Below are positions 8,899 to 16,788 of a DNA stretch of 32,821 bases, piece by piece; position 1 is the first letter of the stretch; the number at the start of each line of letters is the position of its first letter. Below the pieces are notes generated by a model. It made no database searches. It was given only the letters and a program-made list of their open reading frames with translations, and was not told the DNA's origin. The stretch spans positions 1-32,821 of the forward strand of contig CAZUSI010000009.1 in assembly GCA_964623395.1 (NCBI GenBank), read 5' to 3'. Both the position numbers and the translations under genes were made by a program. The stretch is from JBDRZD01 sp964623395. Lineage in GTDB: Bacteria > Hydrothermota > Hydrothermia > Hydrothermales > Hydrothermaceae.

Positions 8899-9459
8899 TT
8901 AAAATACCTGTATGTTTGGTGGAGAAACTGTATGTATTAAAATGCATGCCCTATTCTTTGAACGATTTTCAAAATAATGAACTCTATCCGGAATATATAA
9001 ATAACTTTCTCCCCTTCTTATCTTTATTTTCTTTTTTCCAAAATGTAAAATAACTGCTCCATGAAGAACAAAGCCTGCTTCTTCACCTTCATGCGATGTT
9101 TCCTCATTAGTTGAAGTTAGAGGTGGTATTGTTATTTTAAAAATATCAAAATGTTTTTCACCTCCAAATGGAGTTAAAAGTAAGCATTCAATATTTTCCT
9201 TTTCAAGAATTTTATAATCATTTTTTCTAAAAAGAAAAAAACTTTCCTTATCTTCCTTTTCAAAAAATTCTGAAAATGTTATACCAAGAGCATCAAGTAT
9301 TGATTTAAAGGTAACTATTGATGGAGTTATTATTCCCCTTTCTATTTGGGAAAGTGCAGATTTTGTTATACCAGACCTTGTTGCAAGTTCTCCAAGTGTT
9401 ATTCCTTCTGTTTTTCTAATTCTTCTTATCCTTTCTCCAATTTCCTTTTCAAAAACCAT
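8899..9459 (-). CDS. XRE-family transcriptional regulator with C-terminal cupin
   Basis: DNA-binding regulator of 186 aa. The helix-turn-helix spans about 7-63 (IGERIRRIRKTEGITLGELA...SGITKSALSQIERG). A cupin_2 sensor domain covers about 105-180, with HEGEEAGFVLHG (H123, E127) and H161 as possible ligand or metal contacts. This two-domain layout is that of PuuR-like regulators, many of which sense amino acids, polyamines or their derivatives. It is first in an operon with mgtE and lies back to back with a lysine 2,3-aminomutase operon, so it is a natural candidate to control both (inference). The start ATG has no Shine-Dalgarno sequence. A TATAAT box ends 7 nt before it, so the message is probably leaderless. 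Confidence 0.9.
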   Translation of the reverse strand: MVFEKEIGERIRRIRKTEGITLGELATRSGITKSALSQIERGIITPSIVTFKSILDALGITFSEFFEKEDKESFFLFRKNDYKILEKENIECLLLTPFGGEKHFDIFKITIPPLTSTNEETSHEGEEAGFVLHGAVILHFGKKKIKIRRGESYLYIPDRVHYFENRSKNRACILIHTVSPPNIQVF

Positions 9460-9466
9460 AGAATAA

Positions 9467-9496
9467 ATTATAAAGTTTTTATGAAAAAAAATTCAA
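9467..9496 (-). promoter_or_regulatory. Promoter of the regulator-mgtE operon
   Basis: On the minus strand, TTGAAT (-35, 9491-9496) and TATAAT (-10, 9467-9472) are separated by 18 bp. Transcription would start at about 9460-9459, that is at or one base before the ATG at 9459, giving a leaderless mRNA. Its -35 lies only 5 bp from the -35 of the opposing promoter. Confidence 0.65.
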
Positions 9497-9501
9497 ACTA
9501 C

Positions 9502-9531
9502 TTGACATTTATACCTTTTTTACCTTATTAT
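9502..9531 (+). promoter_or_regulatory. Promoter of the lysine aminomutase operon
   Basis: TTGACA (9502-9507), 18-bp spacer, TATTAT (9526-9531): the best sigma70-type match in the window. The predicted start at about 9538 leaves a 46-nt leader ending in a Shine-Dalgarno AAGGAG (9573-9578), five bases before the ATG at 9584. Unlike the other operon-first genes here, this message has a real leader. Confidence 0.7.
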
Positions 9532-9536
9532 TTTAA

Positions 9537-9557
9537 TACTTAAATTTATGTTAAGTA
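9537..9557. promoter_or_regulatory. Perfect inverted repeat, candidate operator
   Basis: TACTTAA (9537-9543), 7-nt spacer, TTAAGTA (9551-9557). The repeat begins at the predicted transcription start of the lysine aminomutase operon, where a bound repressor would block initiation. A related half-site, TACTTGA, lies at 9499-9505 between the two divergent -35 boxes. The stem is all A-T apart from one C-G pair, so an RNA hairpin role is less likely than a protein-binding site. The adjacent XRE-cupin protein is the obvious candidate binder (inference). In DNA this AT-rich, a 7-bp repeat can occur by chance. Confidence 0.4.
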
Positions 9558-9583
9558 AATTAAAACTTTTTTAAGGAGAAAAA

Positions 9584-10936
9584 ATGGAAAACAAAAGAGG
9601 TGGAAAGGATATGAAAAATATGTGGGGAGGGGATCTTTTCTCCTCTTCAAATGAAAAGGAAGAGCCCCCGTCTTTAACCCTTATAGATAAGAAATACTTC
9701 TGGCAAAAAATACCCCTTTATCAAAATGTATCTCCTGACGAATTCCTTGACTGGAAATGGCAGATAAAAAATATGATAAGAACTCCTCTTGATTTATTTA
9801 AAGCATTCCCATTTTTGACCGATGAAGAAAGAAGAAATATAGAACTTGTCTCAAAAAAATATCCAATTCTAATTTCCCCCTATTATCTTTCCCTTATTGA
9901 TCCTTTTGATCCAAATGACCCTATCAAAAAACAGGCGATTCCTTCAATTGATGAACTTCTTGATAAAGAAGGCTTTTATGACCCACTGGAAGAGGAAAAG
10001 GATGAAGCAGCACCTGGTCTTATTCATAGATATCCTGATAGAGCACTTCTTATAACAACAAATTTCTGTCCAACTTATTGCAGGCATTGCACAAGAAAAA
10101 GGATACTTGGAAAAGGAAGGGTAGTTAAATCACTTCTTGAATTTGAAAAAGTATTGGATTATTTAAGAAATCATCCTGAAATAACCGATGTAATTGTTTC
10201 TGGTGGAGACCCATTAACATTACCAATTTCAAAATTAAAAATGATACTTGATGGACTTAAAAGTATTCCTTCAATTGAAGTTGTTAGAATTGGTTCAAGA
10301 GTTCCTGTAACACTTCCCATGAAACTTTTTGATAAAGAACTTTTGAACCTTTTATCAAAATATGAATTCTTGTGGCTAAATACTCATTTTAATCATCCAA
10401 ATGAAATAACCGAATATTCCAAAAGGGCAATTTTAAATTTACTTAAAATAGGAATTCCTGTTTGTAATCAAACTGTTCTTTTAAAGGGAGTAAATGATGA
10501 TGTTGACACAATGAGAAAACTTTTTAAATCTCTTTTAAAAATAAAAGTAAAACCCTATTATTTGTTCCACTGTGACCCTACAAAAGGGGTATCCCATTTT
10601 AGGACCTCTGTTTATAAAGGGATTGAAATAATGGAAGGTTTAAGAGGACATATATCAGGACTTGCAATCCCTACTTATGTTATAGATGCACCTTTTGGAG
10701 GTGGTAAAGTTCCTGTTATGCCCAATTATATAATATCAATGTCTGATGAAAAAATTGTTTTAAGAAATTTTGAAGGGATGATATTTTCTTATTCAAATTC
10801 TCCCTCAAAAAAGGAATCAAAACAAAAAAATATGGGGGAAGAAGGGATAATTTCTCTTTTAAGGGGTGAAAAAGAATATTTTATTCCACAAAAAACAAAA
10901 AGAATGGAAAGAAGAAGTGAAAAGCAAAATCCATAA
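9584..10936 (+). CDS. kamA: L-lysine 2,3-aminomutase (KamA-type radical SAM/PLP enzyme)
   Basis: Converts L-lysine to L-beta-lysine, using a [4Fe-4S] cluster, SAM and PLP; 450 aa. The cluster motif is C162, C166, C169 (NFCPTYCRHCTRKR). SGGDPLTL is at 206-213. The PLP lysine is K375 in DAPFGGGKVPVMPNY. The two aspartates that hold the substrate's epsilon-amino group in clostridial lysine aminomutase are both kept (D331 in FHCDPTKG, D368 in VIDAPFGGGK). This argues for lysine, not glutamate, as substrate. The C-terminal Cys cluster that binds zinc in the clostridial enzyme is absent: there is no Cys after residue 330, and the tail is Lys/Glu-rich. Start ATG 9584 has AAGGAG upstream; M10 is a possible alternative. 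No ablB acetyltransferase or EF-P modification gene is visible; two ATP-grasp genes follow. Confidence 0.88.
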   Translation: MENKRGGKDMKNMWGGDLFSSSNEKEEPPSLTLIDKKYFWQKIPLYQNVSPDEFLDWKWQIKNMIRTPLDLFKAFPFLTDEERRNIELVSKKYPILISPYYLSLIDPFDPNDPIKKQAIPSIDELLDKEGFYDPLEEEKDEAAPGLIHRYPDRALLITTNFCPTYCRHCTRKRILGKGRVVKSLLEFEKVLDYLRNHPEITDVIVSGGDPLTLPISKLKMILDGLKSIPSIEVVRIGSRVPVTLPMKLFDKELLNLLSKYEFLWLNTHFNHPNEITEYSKRAILNLLKIGIPVCNQTVLLKGVNDDVDTMRKLFKSLLKIKVKPYYLFHCDPTKGVSHFRTSVYKGIEIMEGLRGHISGLAIPTYVIDAPFGGGKVPVMPNYIISMSDEKIVLRNFEGMIFSYSNSPSKKESKQKNMGEEGIISLLRGEKEYFIPQKTKRMERRSEKQNP

Positions 10937-10959
10937 TTCTTCCTGCTGTAATTCTCTGA

Positions 10960-11967
10960 ATGAGGATAGGTATCGCCTTTAATTTAAAACCTAAAAATAT
11001 TCCTAAAAATTTACCAGAAGATATATTTGAAGAATATGATTCAGAAGAGGTTATTTTTGCTTTAAAAAATGTATTTGAAAAATTTAATTTTGATGTTGTT
11101 TTTCTTGAAAGTGGAAAAAATTTTTTAAAAAATGTTTTAAGGGAAAAAGTTGATTTTGTCTTTAATATAGCAGAAGGTTTTGGAACAAGGTCAAGAGAAG
11201 GGCATGTCCCCTCTGTTTGTGAAATCTTAAATATCCCCTATTCTTTTTCTGACCCCCTTTCTTTAAATATAACACTTGATAAAGAAATTTGTAAAAGATT
11301 TGCAAAGTCAATAAATATAAGGACACCTTATTTTAAAGTTATTAAAGATTTTAGAGAGATAAAAAATTTGAAATTTAAAAAGTTTCCTGCAATATTAAAG
11401 TTAAAAAATGAGGGTTCAAGTATAGGTTTAAGGCTTTCCTCAAAAGTGAATAATATTGAAGAGTTAAGGGAAAAATGTTTTTATCTTTTAAAAACTTATA
11501 AAGAGCCAGTTTTAATTGAGGAATTTATAAGTGGTAAAGAGATAACAGTTGGTGTTATAGGAAATTATGATAATGTAAGAGTTCTTGGAATGATGGAAAT
11601 AAGACCTAAGAAATTAAATCAAGAAGATTTTATATATTCTCTTGAAGTAAAAAGAAATTATAAAGAAGAAGTTGATTATATTGTTCCTCCTGAGATAAAG
11701 GAAAAGACCAAAAAAGAGATTGAAAAATTTTCTTTAAAAATTTATAAAATGCTTGGATTAAGGGATATATCAAGAATTGATTTTAGACTTGATAAGGATG
11801 AAAAGCCCTATTTCCTTGAAGTTAATCCACTTCCAGGACTTAATCCAAATACAAGTGATTTACCAATAATGGCATATAAATTCGGTATCAATTATGAGGA
11901 TTTAATAAGGGAAATTTTAAAAAATGCCTTTTCAAGATATGAAAAGTTTAAAAATATAAAATTATGA
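10960..11967 (+). CDS. ATP-grasp ligase, D-Ala-D-Ala ligase-like (first of a tandem pair)
   Basis: ATP-dependent carboxylate-amine ligase of 335 aa, expected to activate an acid as an acyl phosphate and couple it to an amine. The N-terminal domain has VFNIAEGFGTRSREGHVPSV and the LDKEICKRFA turn of the Ddl family. The ATP-grasp core has FPAILKLKNEGSSIGLRLSS, the EEFISGKEITVGVIG strand and, near the end, RIDFRLDKDEKPYFLEVNP followed by PLPGLNPNTSDLP, which supply the Mg2+-binding acidic residues and substrate loop. It starts 23 nt after kamA with no clear Shine-Dalgarno sequence; the next gene overlaps its stop by 4 bp. Cell-wall Ddl is possible, but the position between kamA and a second ATP-grasp gene suggests a different amino acid substrate, perhaps beta-lysine (inference). 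Confidence 0.8.
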   Translation: MRIGIAFNLKPKNIPKNLPEDIFEEYDSEEVIFALKNVFEKFNFDVVFLESGKNFLKNVLREKVDFVFNIAEGFGTRSREGHVPSVCEILNIPYSFSDPLSLNITLDKEICKRFAKSINIRTPYFKVIKDFREIKNLKFKKFPAILKLKNEGSSIGLRLSSKVNNIEELREKCFYLLKTYKEPVLIEEFISGKEITVGVIGNYDNVRVLGMMEIRPKKLNQEDFIYSLEVKRNYKEEVDYIVPPEIKEKTKKEIEKFSLKIYKMLGLRDISRIDFRLDKDEKPYFLEVNPLPGLNPNTSDLPIMAYKFGINYEDLIREILKNAFSRYEKFKNIKL

Positions 11968-12914
11968 AAGTTTGCATTTTATTTAATAAAGTAGAAGAAA
12001 AGGATGAACCTGATAAATTTGGTGTTAAAGATGAGGTAATTTTAATAAAGGAGACACTTGATGAACTTAAAATAGAAAATTTTCTCCTTGAAATTGATGA
12101 TAAAAGTTATGAATGGATTGATATTTTCAAAAAAAGAGAAATTGATGTTGTTATAAATTTATGTGAGGAATTTGGAGGGAAAGGTGAAGGTGAAGGTTAT
12201 ATTGCTTCTTTACTTGAAATTTTAAAAATTCCATATACTGGTTCACCTCCAATTTCTTTGCTTATCTGTCTTGATAAAGTTATTGCAAAAGATATTGTTT
12301 CAAAAAATGGAATTTTAACACCAGAATATTTTTTCCCATCTTATTTTCCTGAATTTTCTCCAATTGGATATCCTATAATTATAAAACCAAACAGGGAGGA
12401 TGCAAGTAAAGGTATTTTTAAAGAAAATGTTGTTTATAATGATGAGGAGTATAGAAAAATATTAAATAAAATGAAAAAAATTTTTAACAATTTATTTGCG
12501 GAAAAATTTATAGATGGAAGAGAATTCAATGTTTCAATTTTTGATGATAAGGTTATAGGGATAGGGGAGGTTCTATTTAAAATAGAGCCAAAGGTGGTGA
12601 CATATAAGGCAAAATGGGAAAAGGGGAGTGAAGAAGATAAAGGGACAGAAACCATTTACCCTGCAATTTTAAAAGAAGATGAAAAGAGAAAAATTGAAGA
12701 TTTATCCCTTATAATATATAAAATTTTGAAAATGAGAGATTACGCAAGAATTGATTTTAGAATGGATAAGGAAGGAAGAATTTATTTTATAGAGGCGAAT
12801 CCAAATCCTGATATATCAAAAAATAGTGGATTTTATAAGGCACTTTCTCATTCAGGTATTTCTTATAAAGTTTTTATAAAAAAATTGATTGAAAATGCTT
12901 TAAGGAGAAAAAAT
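11964..12914 (+). CDS. ATP-grasp ligase, D-Ala-D-Ala ligase-like (second of the pair; 3' end in gap)
   Basis: The first 317 codons are visible; the stop lies in the N gap. It has the same architecture as its upstream neighbour, with VVINLCEEFGGKGEGEGYIASL, GSPPISLLICLDKVIAKDI, the ATP-binding YPIIIKPNREDASKGIFKEN and the metal-binding RIDFRMDKEGRIYFIEANPNP. The catalytic region is therefore complete and only the last few residues should be missing. The two copies are clearly related but diverged: PNREDASKG here against LKNEGSSIG there, and EANPNPDIS against EVNPLPGLN. They probably have different substrates or act in sequence rather than being redundant. The start overlaps the previous stop (ATGA). 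The true product is unknown; a dipeptide or peptide ligase acting on lysine or beta-lysine is the leading idea. Confidence 0.78.
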
Positions 12915-13014
12915 NNNNNNNNNNNNNNNNNNNNNNNNNNNNNNNNNNNNNNNNNNNNNNNNNNNNNNNNNNNNNNNNNNNNNNNNNNNNNNNNNNNNNN
13001 NNNNNNNNNNNNNN
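12915..13014. other. Assembly gap of 100 Ns
   Basis: Exactly 100 unknown bases, the usual placeholder for a scaffold join of unknown length. It hides the 3' ends of the second ATP-grasp gene (plus) and mutS (minus), which converge on it. The true distance may be very small or may hold further genes. Any translation that reads through it is meaningless. Confidence 0.98.
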
Positions 13015-15511
13015 TCTTTAATTTATAAAGTATATCAAGGGCTTCTTTTGGTGAAATTTCATCAAGATTTATCTTTTTAATTTTTTCTATTATCTTATTT
13101 TCTTTTGAAAAAAGTTCAAGTTGGGGATAATCTTTTTTTATTCTCTCTTTACTTTCAAAAAATTTTAACATTTCCTTTGCCCTTTTTATAACATCTTCTG
13201 GAATCCCTGCAATCTTTGCCACATATATTCCATAACTTTTATCCTGAACCCCTTTAACTAATTTTCTTAAAAAAATTACCTCATCTTTCCATTCCTTTAC
13301 AAGGAATGTATAATTTTCAATCCCCTTTTTATTTTCAGAAATTTTTGTTAATTCATGATAATGGGTTGCAAAGAGTGTTCTTGCCTTAATTTTTTCATAT
13401 ATTTCCTCTGATATACTCCATGCAAGTGCAATCCCATCATAAGTTGATGTTCCCCTTCCTATTTCATCAAGAATTAATAAACTTCTTTCGGTTGCATTGT
13501 TAAGAATATTTGCAGTTTCTATCATCTCTGCATAAAAGGTTGAAACCCCCCTTGAGATATCATCAGATGCTCCTATCCTTGTAAATATTCTATCAACAAT
13601 TCCTATTCTTGCACTTTCAGCAGGAACAAAACATCCGCATTGTGCAAGAAGGACAATTAATGCAACCTGTCTTAAATATGTTGATTTTCCTGACATATTT
13701 GGTCCTGTTATAATCCAGAAAAACTCTTCCGGACTTAAATCCGTATCATTTGGTATGAATTCAGGAACATATCTTTCAACAACAGGATGTCTTCCCTTTT
13801 TTATAAATATTTCTTTTTCTTCAGTTATTATAGGTTTTTTGTATCCGTATTCTTTTGAAACAGTTGCAAATGAGATTAAAACATCAAGAAGAGAAATTTT
13901 GTCAGAAATTATTTGTATTTCATTTCCCTTCTCAAGTATTTTCTTTTCAATTTCCTTTAATATTTCCCTTTCTATTTCCTTTATCCTTTCTTCTCCTCCT
14001 ATTATTTTTGCTTCAATTTCCTTTAATTCTTCTGTTACAAATCTTTCTGCATTTGTAAGTGTCTGTTTCCTTATATAATCTTTTGGGACAAGATGAAGAT
14101 AAGATTTTGTTATTTCAATGTAATATCCAAATACTGAATTATAACCAATCCTTAATTTTGGAATCCCTGTCCTTTCCTTTTCCTTTGTCTCAATTTCCTT
14201 TAATTTTTCCTTAGATTTTAAATTCCATTCCCTTAGCTCATCCAGTTCTCTATTAACCCCCCTTTTTATAACTTCACCTTCTCCTATAAGAGGTGGATTT
14301 TCATTTAAAGTATTCAAAATTTCTTCTGCAAGTTCTTTAACATCAGGGATTTCTTCACCTATTTTTTTAAAAAATTCTTGCGGTCCACTTTTTAAAATTT
14401 CCTTTAATTTGGGTATTAAAATTAGATTTTCACCAATTTTCCTTATATCTCTTGGATGTGATTTTTCATAAACTATTTTTGAGAGTGTTCTTTCAAGGTC
14501 ACAAAATTCCTCAATTATTTCTTCAACACTTTTTTTAAAAAAGGGATATTTTAAAAATGTTTCAACTGCATCAAGCCTTTTTTCTATCTCTTCTTTTTGA
14601 ATAAGTGGAGAAAGTAGAATTTCTCTTAATGCCCTTTTCCCCATTGGTGTTTTTGTTCTATTTATTACATCAAAAAGGGTTCCACCTTTTTCAAGGGGAT
14701 TAATTTTTTCAACTATTTCAAGATTCCTTTTTGTTAGTTTATCAATTATCATCCTTTCCTTTAAATCTAATGGTTTTACCTTTTTTATATGATTAAGAAC
14801 TCTTTTCTTTTTATCCTCAACATAATCAATTAAATAGGAACCTGCTATTATTCCATAATTCCTTCTTATTCCAAAACCTTCAAGGGAAAGAACATTAAAA
14901 AATCTTAAAAGCCTTTTTTCTGCACTCTCAATATCATATATTCCAGTTTCATAAAAATTTAAAGGTATATCAAAAATTAAATTTTTTATATTATTTTCCT
15001 TTGGTAAAAGAACTTCAGAAAGATTAAATTTTTCTTTTACTATTTCTATCTCCTTTTCCTCTATTTCTCCAATAAAAAATTCACCTATTGTAATTTCTAT
15101 TAACGAAACACCGATTTTTTCCCTAAAGGGATAAAAACAGGCAATAAAATTTTTTTCTTCTGGTTTTAAAAGCGAAGGAATTGTTATTGTTCCAGGTGTT
15201 AAAACTTCTACGACTTCCCTTTTAAAAATTTTCTTTCCTTCTTCTATTTGCTCACATATTGCCACCTTAAAACCTTTTTTTAAAAGTTCCTTTATATATG
15301 TTTCAGCTGCTTTGACAGGGACACCAGCCATTGGTATCTTTTTATCCTTTGCAACTGGTTTTGAGGTAAGGGCTATTCCAAGTGCTTTTGAAGCAACTTT
15401 GGCATCTTCATAAAAGAGTTCATAGAAGTCCCCCATTCTAAAAAGTAAAAGTTCTTCCTTATATTTTTCCTTTATATGGTGGTATTGTTTTAAAAGAGGA
15501 GTTAATTCCAT
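13015..15511 (-). CDS. mutS: DNA mismatch repair protein MutS (3' end in gap)
   Basis: Mismatch-recognition ATPase; 832 residues visible, close to the usual full length. The N-terminal domain I has the mismatch-probing Phe-x-Glu in GDFYELF (F29, E31). Connector, lever and clamp regions follow. The ABC-type ATPase has Walker A GPNMSGKSTYLRQ (about 602-614), Walker B SLLILDEIGRGTSTYDG and the ATHYHEL histidine motif. The tail (KEALDILYKLK) is typical of the last residues of MutS, so few codons should be lost in the gap. It begins 1 nt after the lapB stop (TAGgATG) and ends the hypC-to-mutS operon. Being of MutS1 type it would act with MutL, which is not in this window. Confidence 0.95.
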
Positions 15512-15512
15512 C

Positions 15513-16472
15513 CTAAATTTTTATAAAAGTAGATTCATTACCGCATTCAGGGCAGAAAAATCTATAATATTTGCTTTTATAATTGCATACTTTACATACA
15601 TATTCCTTTTTACTTTCAATTTTACTCATTTTTTTATGAAATTTCTCAATTAATTTCATATCCTTTATTAATATGCTGATCTCAATTGCCTTTTTAATAA
15701 TTTCCTCATCTTCTTCCTCTATTTCTTCAAGAATTTCCTTCACTTCATCTTCTTTACCTTCTTTAAAAAGATACTCGGCAAGATAGCATTTTGAGAGTTC
15801 ATCATTTCTTTCTTTAAGAAAATTTTCAAAGGATTCATAATCACCTTGTTCAAATAAAAAATTTTCAATTTTTTCATAAACCAATTTTTTCATATTTTTG
15901 TCAATTTCAATTGCCTTTTTATAACATTCAATTTTTCTCTCTTTATTTTCCTCTATCTCAGCAAGATAAAAATGAGCAATTGGATTTTTGTCATAAGTTT
16001 TTATTGCTTTTATTAAAAATTCCTTTGCCTCTTTATAATTTCCTTCAAAATAAAGAATCTCACCTATTTTTGAAAGGTAAAAGGAAAAATCTCTTTCAGT
16101 AAATTTTTTCATTTCTATTAAAATTGTCTTCTTTAAATCTGCTGCCTCTTCCCATAAGGAATTTTTTTCAAGAGCATATAAAAGCTTTTCCTTCAAATTT
16201 CTTTCTTTACCCTTATAAAGTTTATTTGCTTCAACAAGATAATTTAATGCATTTTTATAATCCTTTAAATCCAAATAATCAAAACCAATTTCCATTTTAA
16301 GTTTCCTTTCCTCTTCCTTCTTTAATTTTGGTATAGCAAGCAAACTTTTATGTATTCTAAGTGCCTTATCAGGAAAACCTTCCTCCCTTAATTTTATTCC
16401 CAGTTCTAAATATTCCTCAAAGGAAAGGTATTTTTCCTTAAAAAATTTTTTAAATTCTTCATCCAGAAACAT
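15513..16472 (-). CDS. lapB: LapB-like TPR protein with C-terminal rubredoxin-type zinc ribbon
   Basis: Protein of 319 aa. Family-typical GFPDKALRIHKSLLAIPKL (32-50) opens a run of tetratricopeptide repeats, and the C-terminus carries two CxxC pairs (C293/C296 and C307/C310). E. coli LapB (YciM) has the same TPR plus rubredoxin-like metal domain and adjusts LPS synthesis by controlling FtsH degradation of LpxC. Here the usual N-terminal membrane anchor is missing: the protein starts MFLDEEFKKFFKEKYLSFEE, so it should be cytoplasmic unless held by LapA. The gene overlaps lapA by 14 bp; this lapA-lapB order is the same as in proteobacteria and supports the call. At 319 aa it is shorter than the E. 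coli protein (about 389 aa). Confidence 0.78.
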   Translation of the reverse strand: MFLDEEFKKFFKEKYLSFEEYLELGIKLREEGFPDKALRIHKSLLAIPKLKKEEERKLKMEIGFDYLDLKDYKNALNYLVEANKLYKGKERNLKEKLLYALEKNSLWEEAADLKKTILIEMKKFTERDFSFYLSKIGEILYFEGNYKEAKEFLIKAIKTYDKNPIAHFYLAEIEENKERKIECYKKAIEIDKNMKKLVYEKIENFLFEQGDYESFENFLKERNDELSKCYLAEYLFKEGKEDEVKEILEEIEEEDEEIIKKAIEISILIKDMKLIEKFHKKMSKIESKKEYVCKVCNYKSKYYRFFCPECGNESTFIKI

Positions 16473-16788
16473 CTTCCTTTTTCTCCTCTTTTATTCCGGT
16501 TTCTTCCATCATGATTTTCCTTAAATTATGAACTTCTTCCTTTAAATTTTCAATTTCCCTTTTTTGTTTATTTATCTTTATTCTATAAACTATCTCCTGG
16601 TATACTGTAAAAAGCCATGCAAAAAAAGAGCCAGCAAGAAAAGAAAAAAACATTATCCAGAAAACATGAACATCCTCAAAAGTATATTTAAAAAGATAGA
16701 TATTTACCCTTTCAATTGAATTCTGTAAAAATACAAAAAGGAGTAAAAAGAAAAAAGAAAGATAAATAAAAAGTTTTATAAAATACAT
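16459..16788 (-). CDS. lapA: LapA-like small membrane protein (DUF1049)
   Basis: Small membrane protein of 109 aa. TM1 is at about 4-22, a short loop contains NSIERVNIYLF, TM2 is at about 44-64 with an AGSFFAWLF segment, and a cytoplasmic coiled coil (about 70-98, KREIENLKEEVHNLRK) ends the protein. This is the layout of LapA (YciS), the partner of LapB at the inner membrane. The start is fixed by a near-perfect Shine-Dalgarno GGAGG (16796-16800) 7 nt upstream, inside the end of miaB; the two genes overlap by 13 bp. As LapB lacks its own anchor here, LapA may be what tethers it (inference). Confidence 0.72.
   Translation of the reverse strand: MYFIKLFIYLSFFFLLLFVFLQNSIERVNIYLFKYTFEDVHVFWIMFFSFLAGSFFAWLFTVYQEIVYRIKINKQKREIENLKEEVHNLRKIMMEETGIKEEKKEDVSG

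Noticed and set aside
9584..10936. Glutamate 2,3-aminomutase or EF-P lysine aminomutase (EpmB) for the kamA product
   Set aside because: Both aspartates used for lysine are present, which argues against the glutamate enzyme; the length of 450 aa and lack of epmA or efp argue against EpmB.
12915..13028. Readings that extend the ATP-grasp gene and mutS through the N gap into each other
   Set aside because: Translations through unknown bases have no meaning; both genes are treated as ending at the gap edge.
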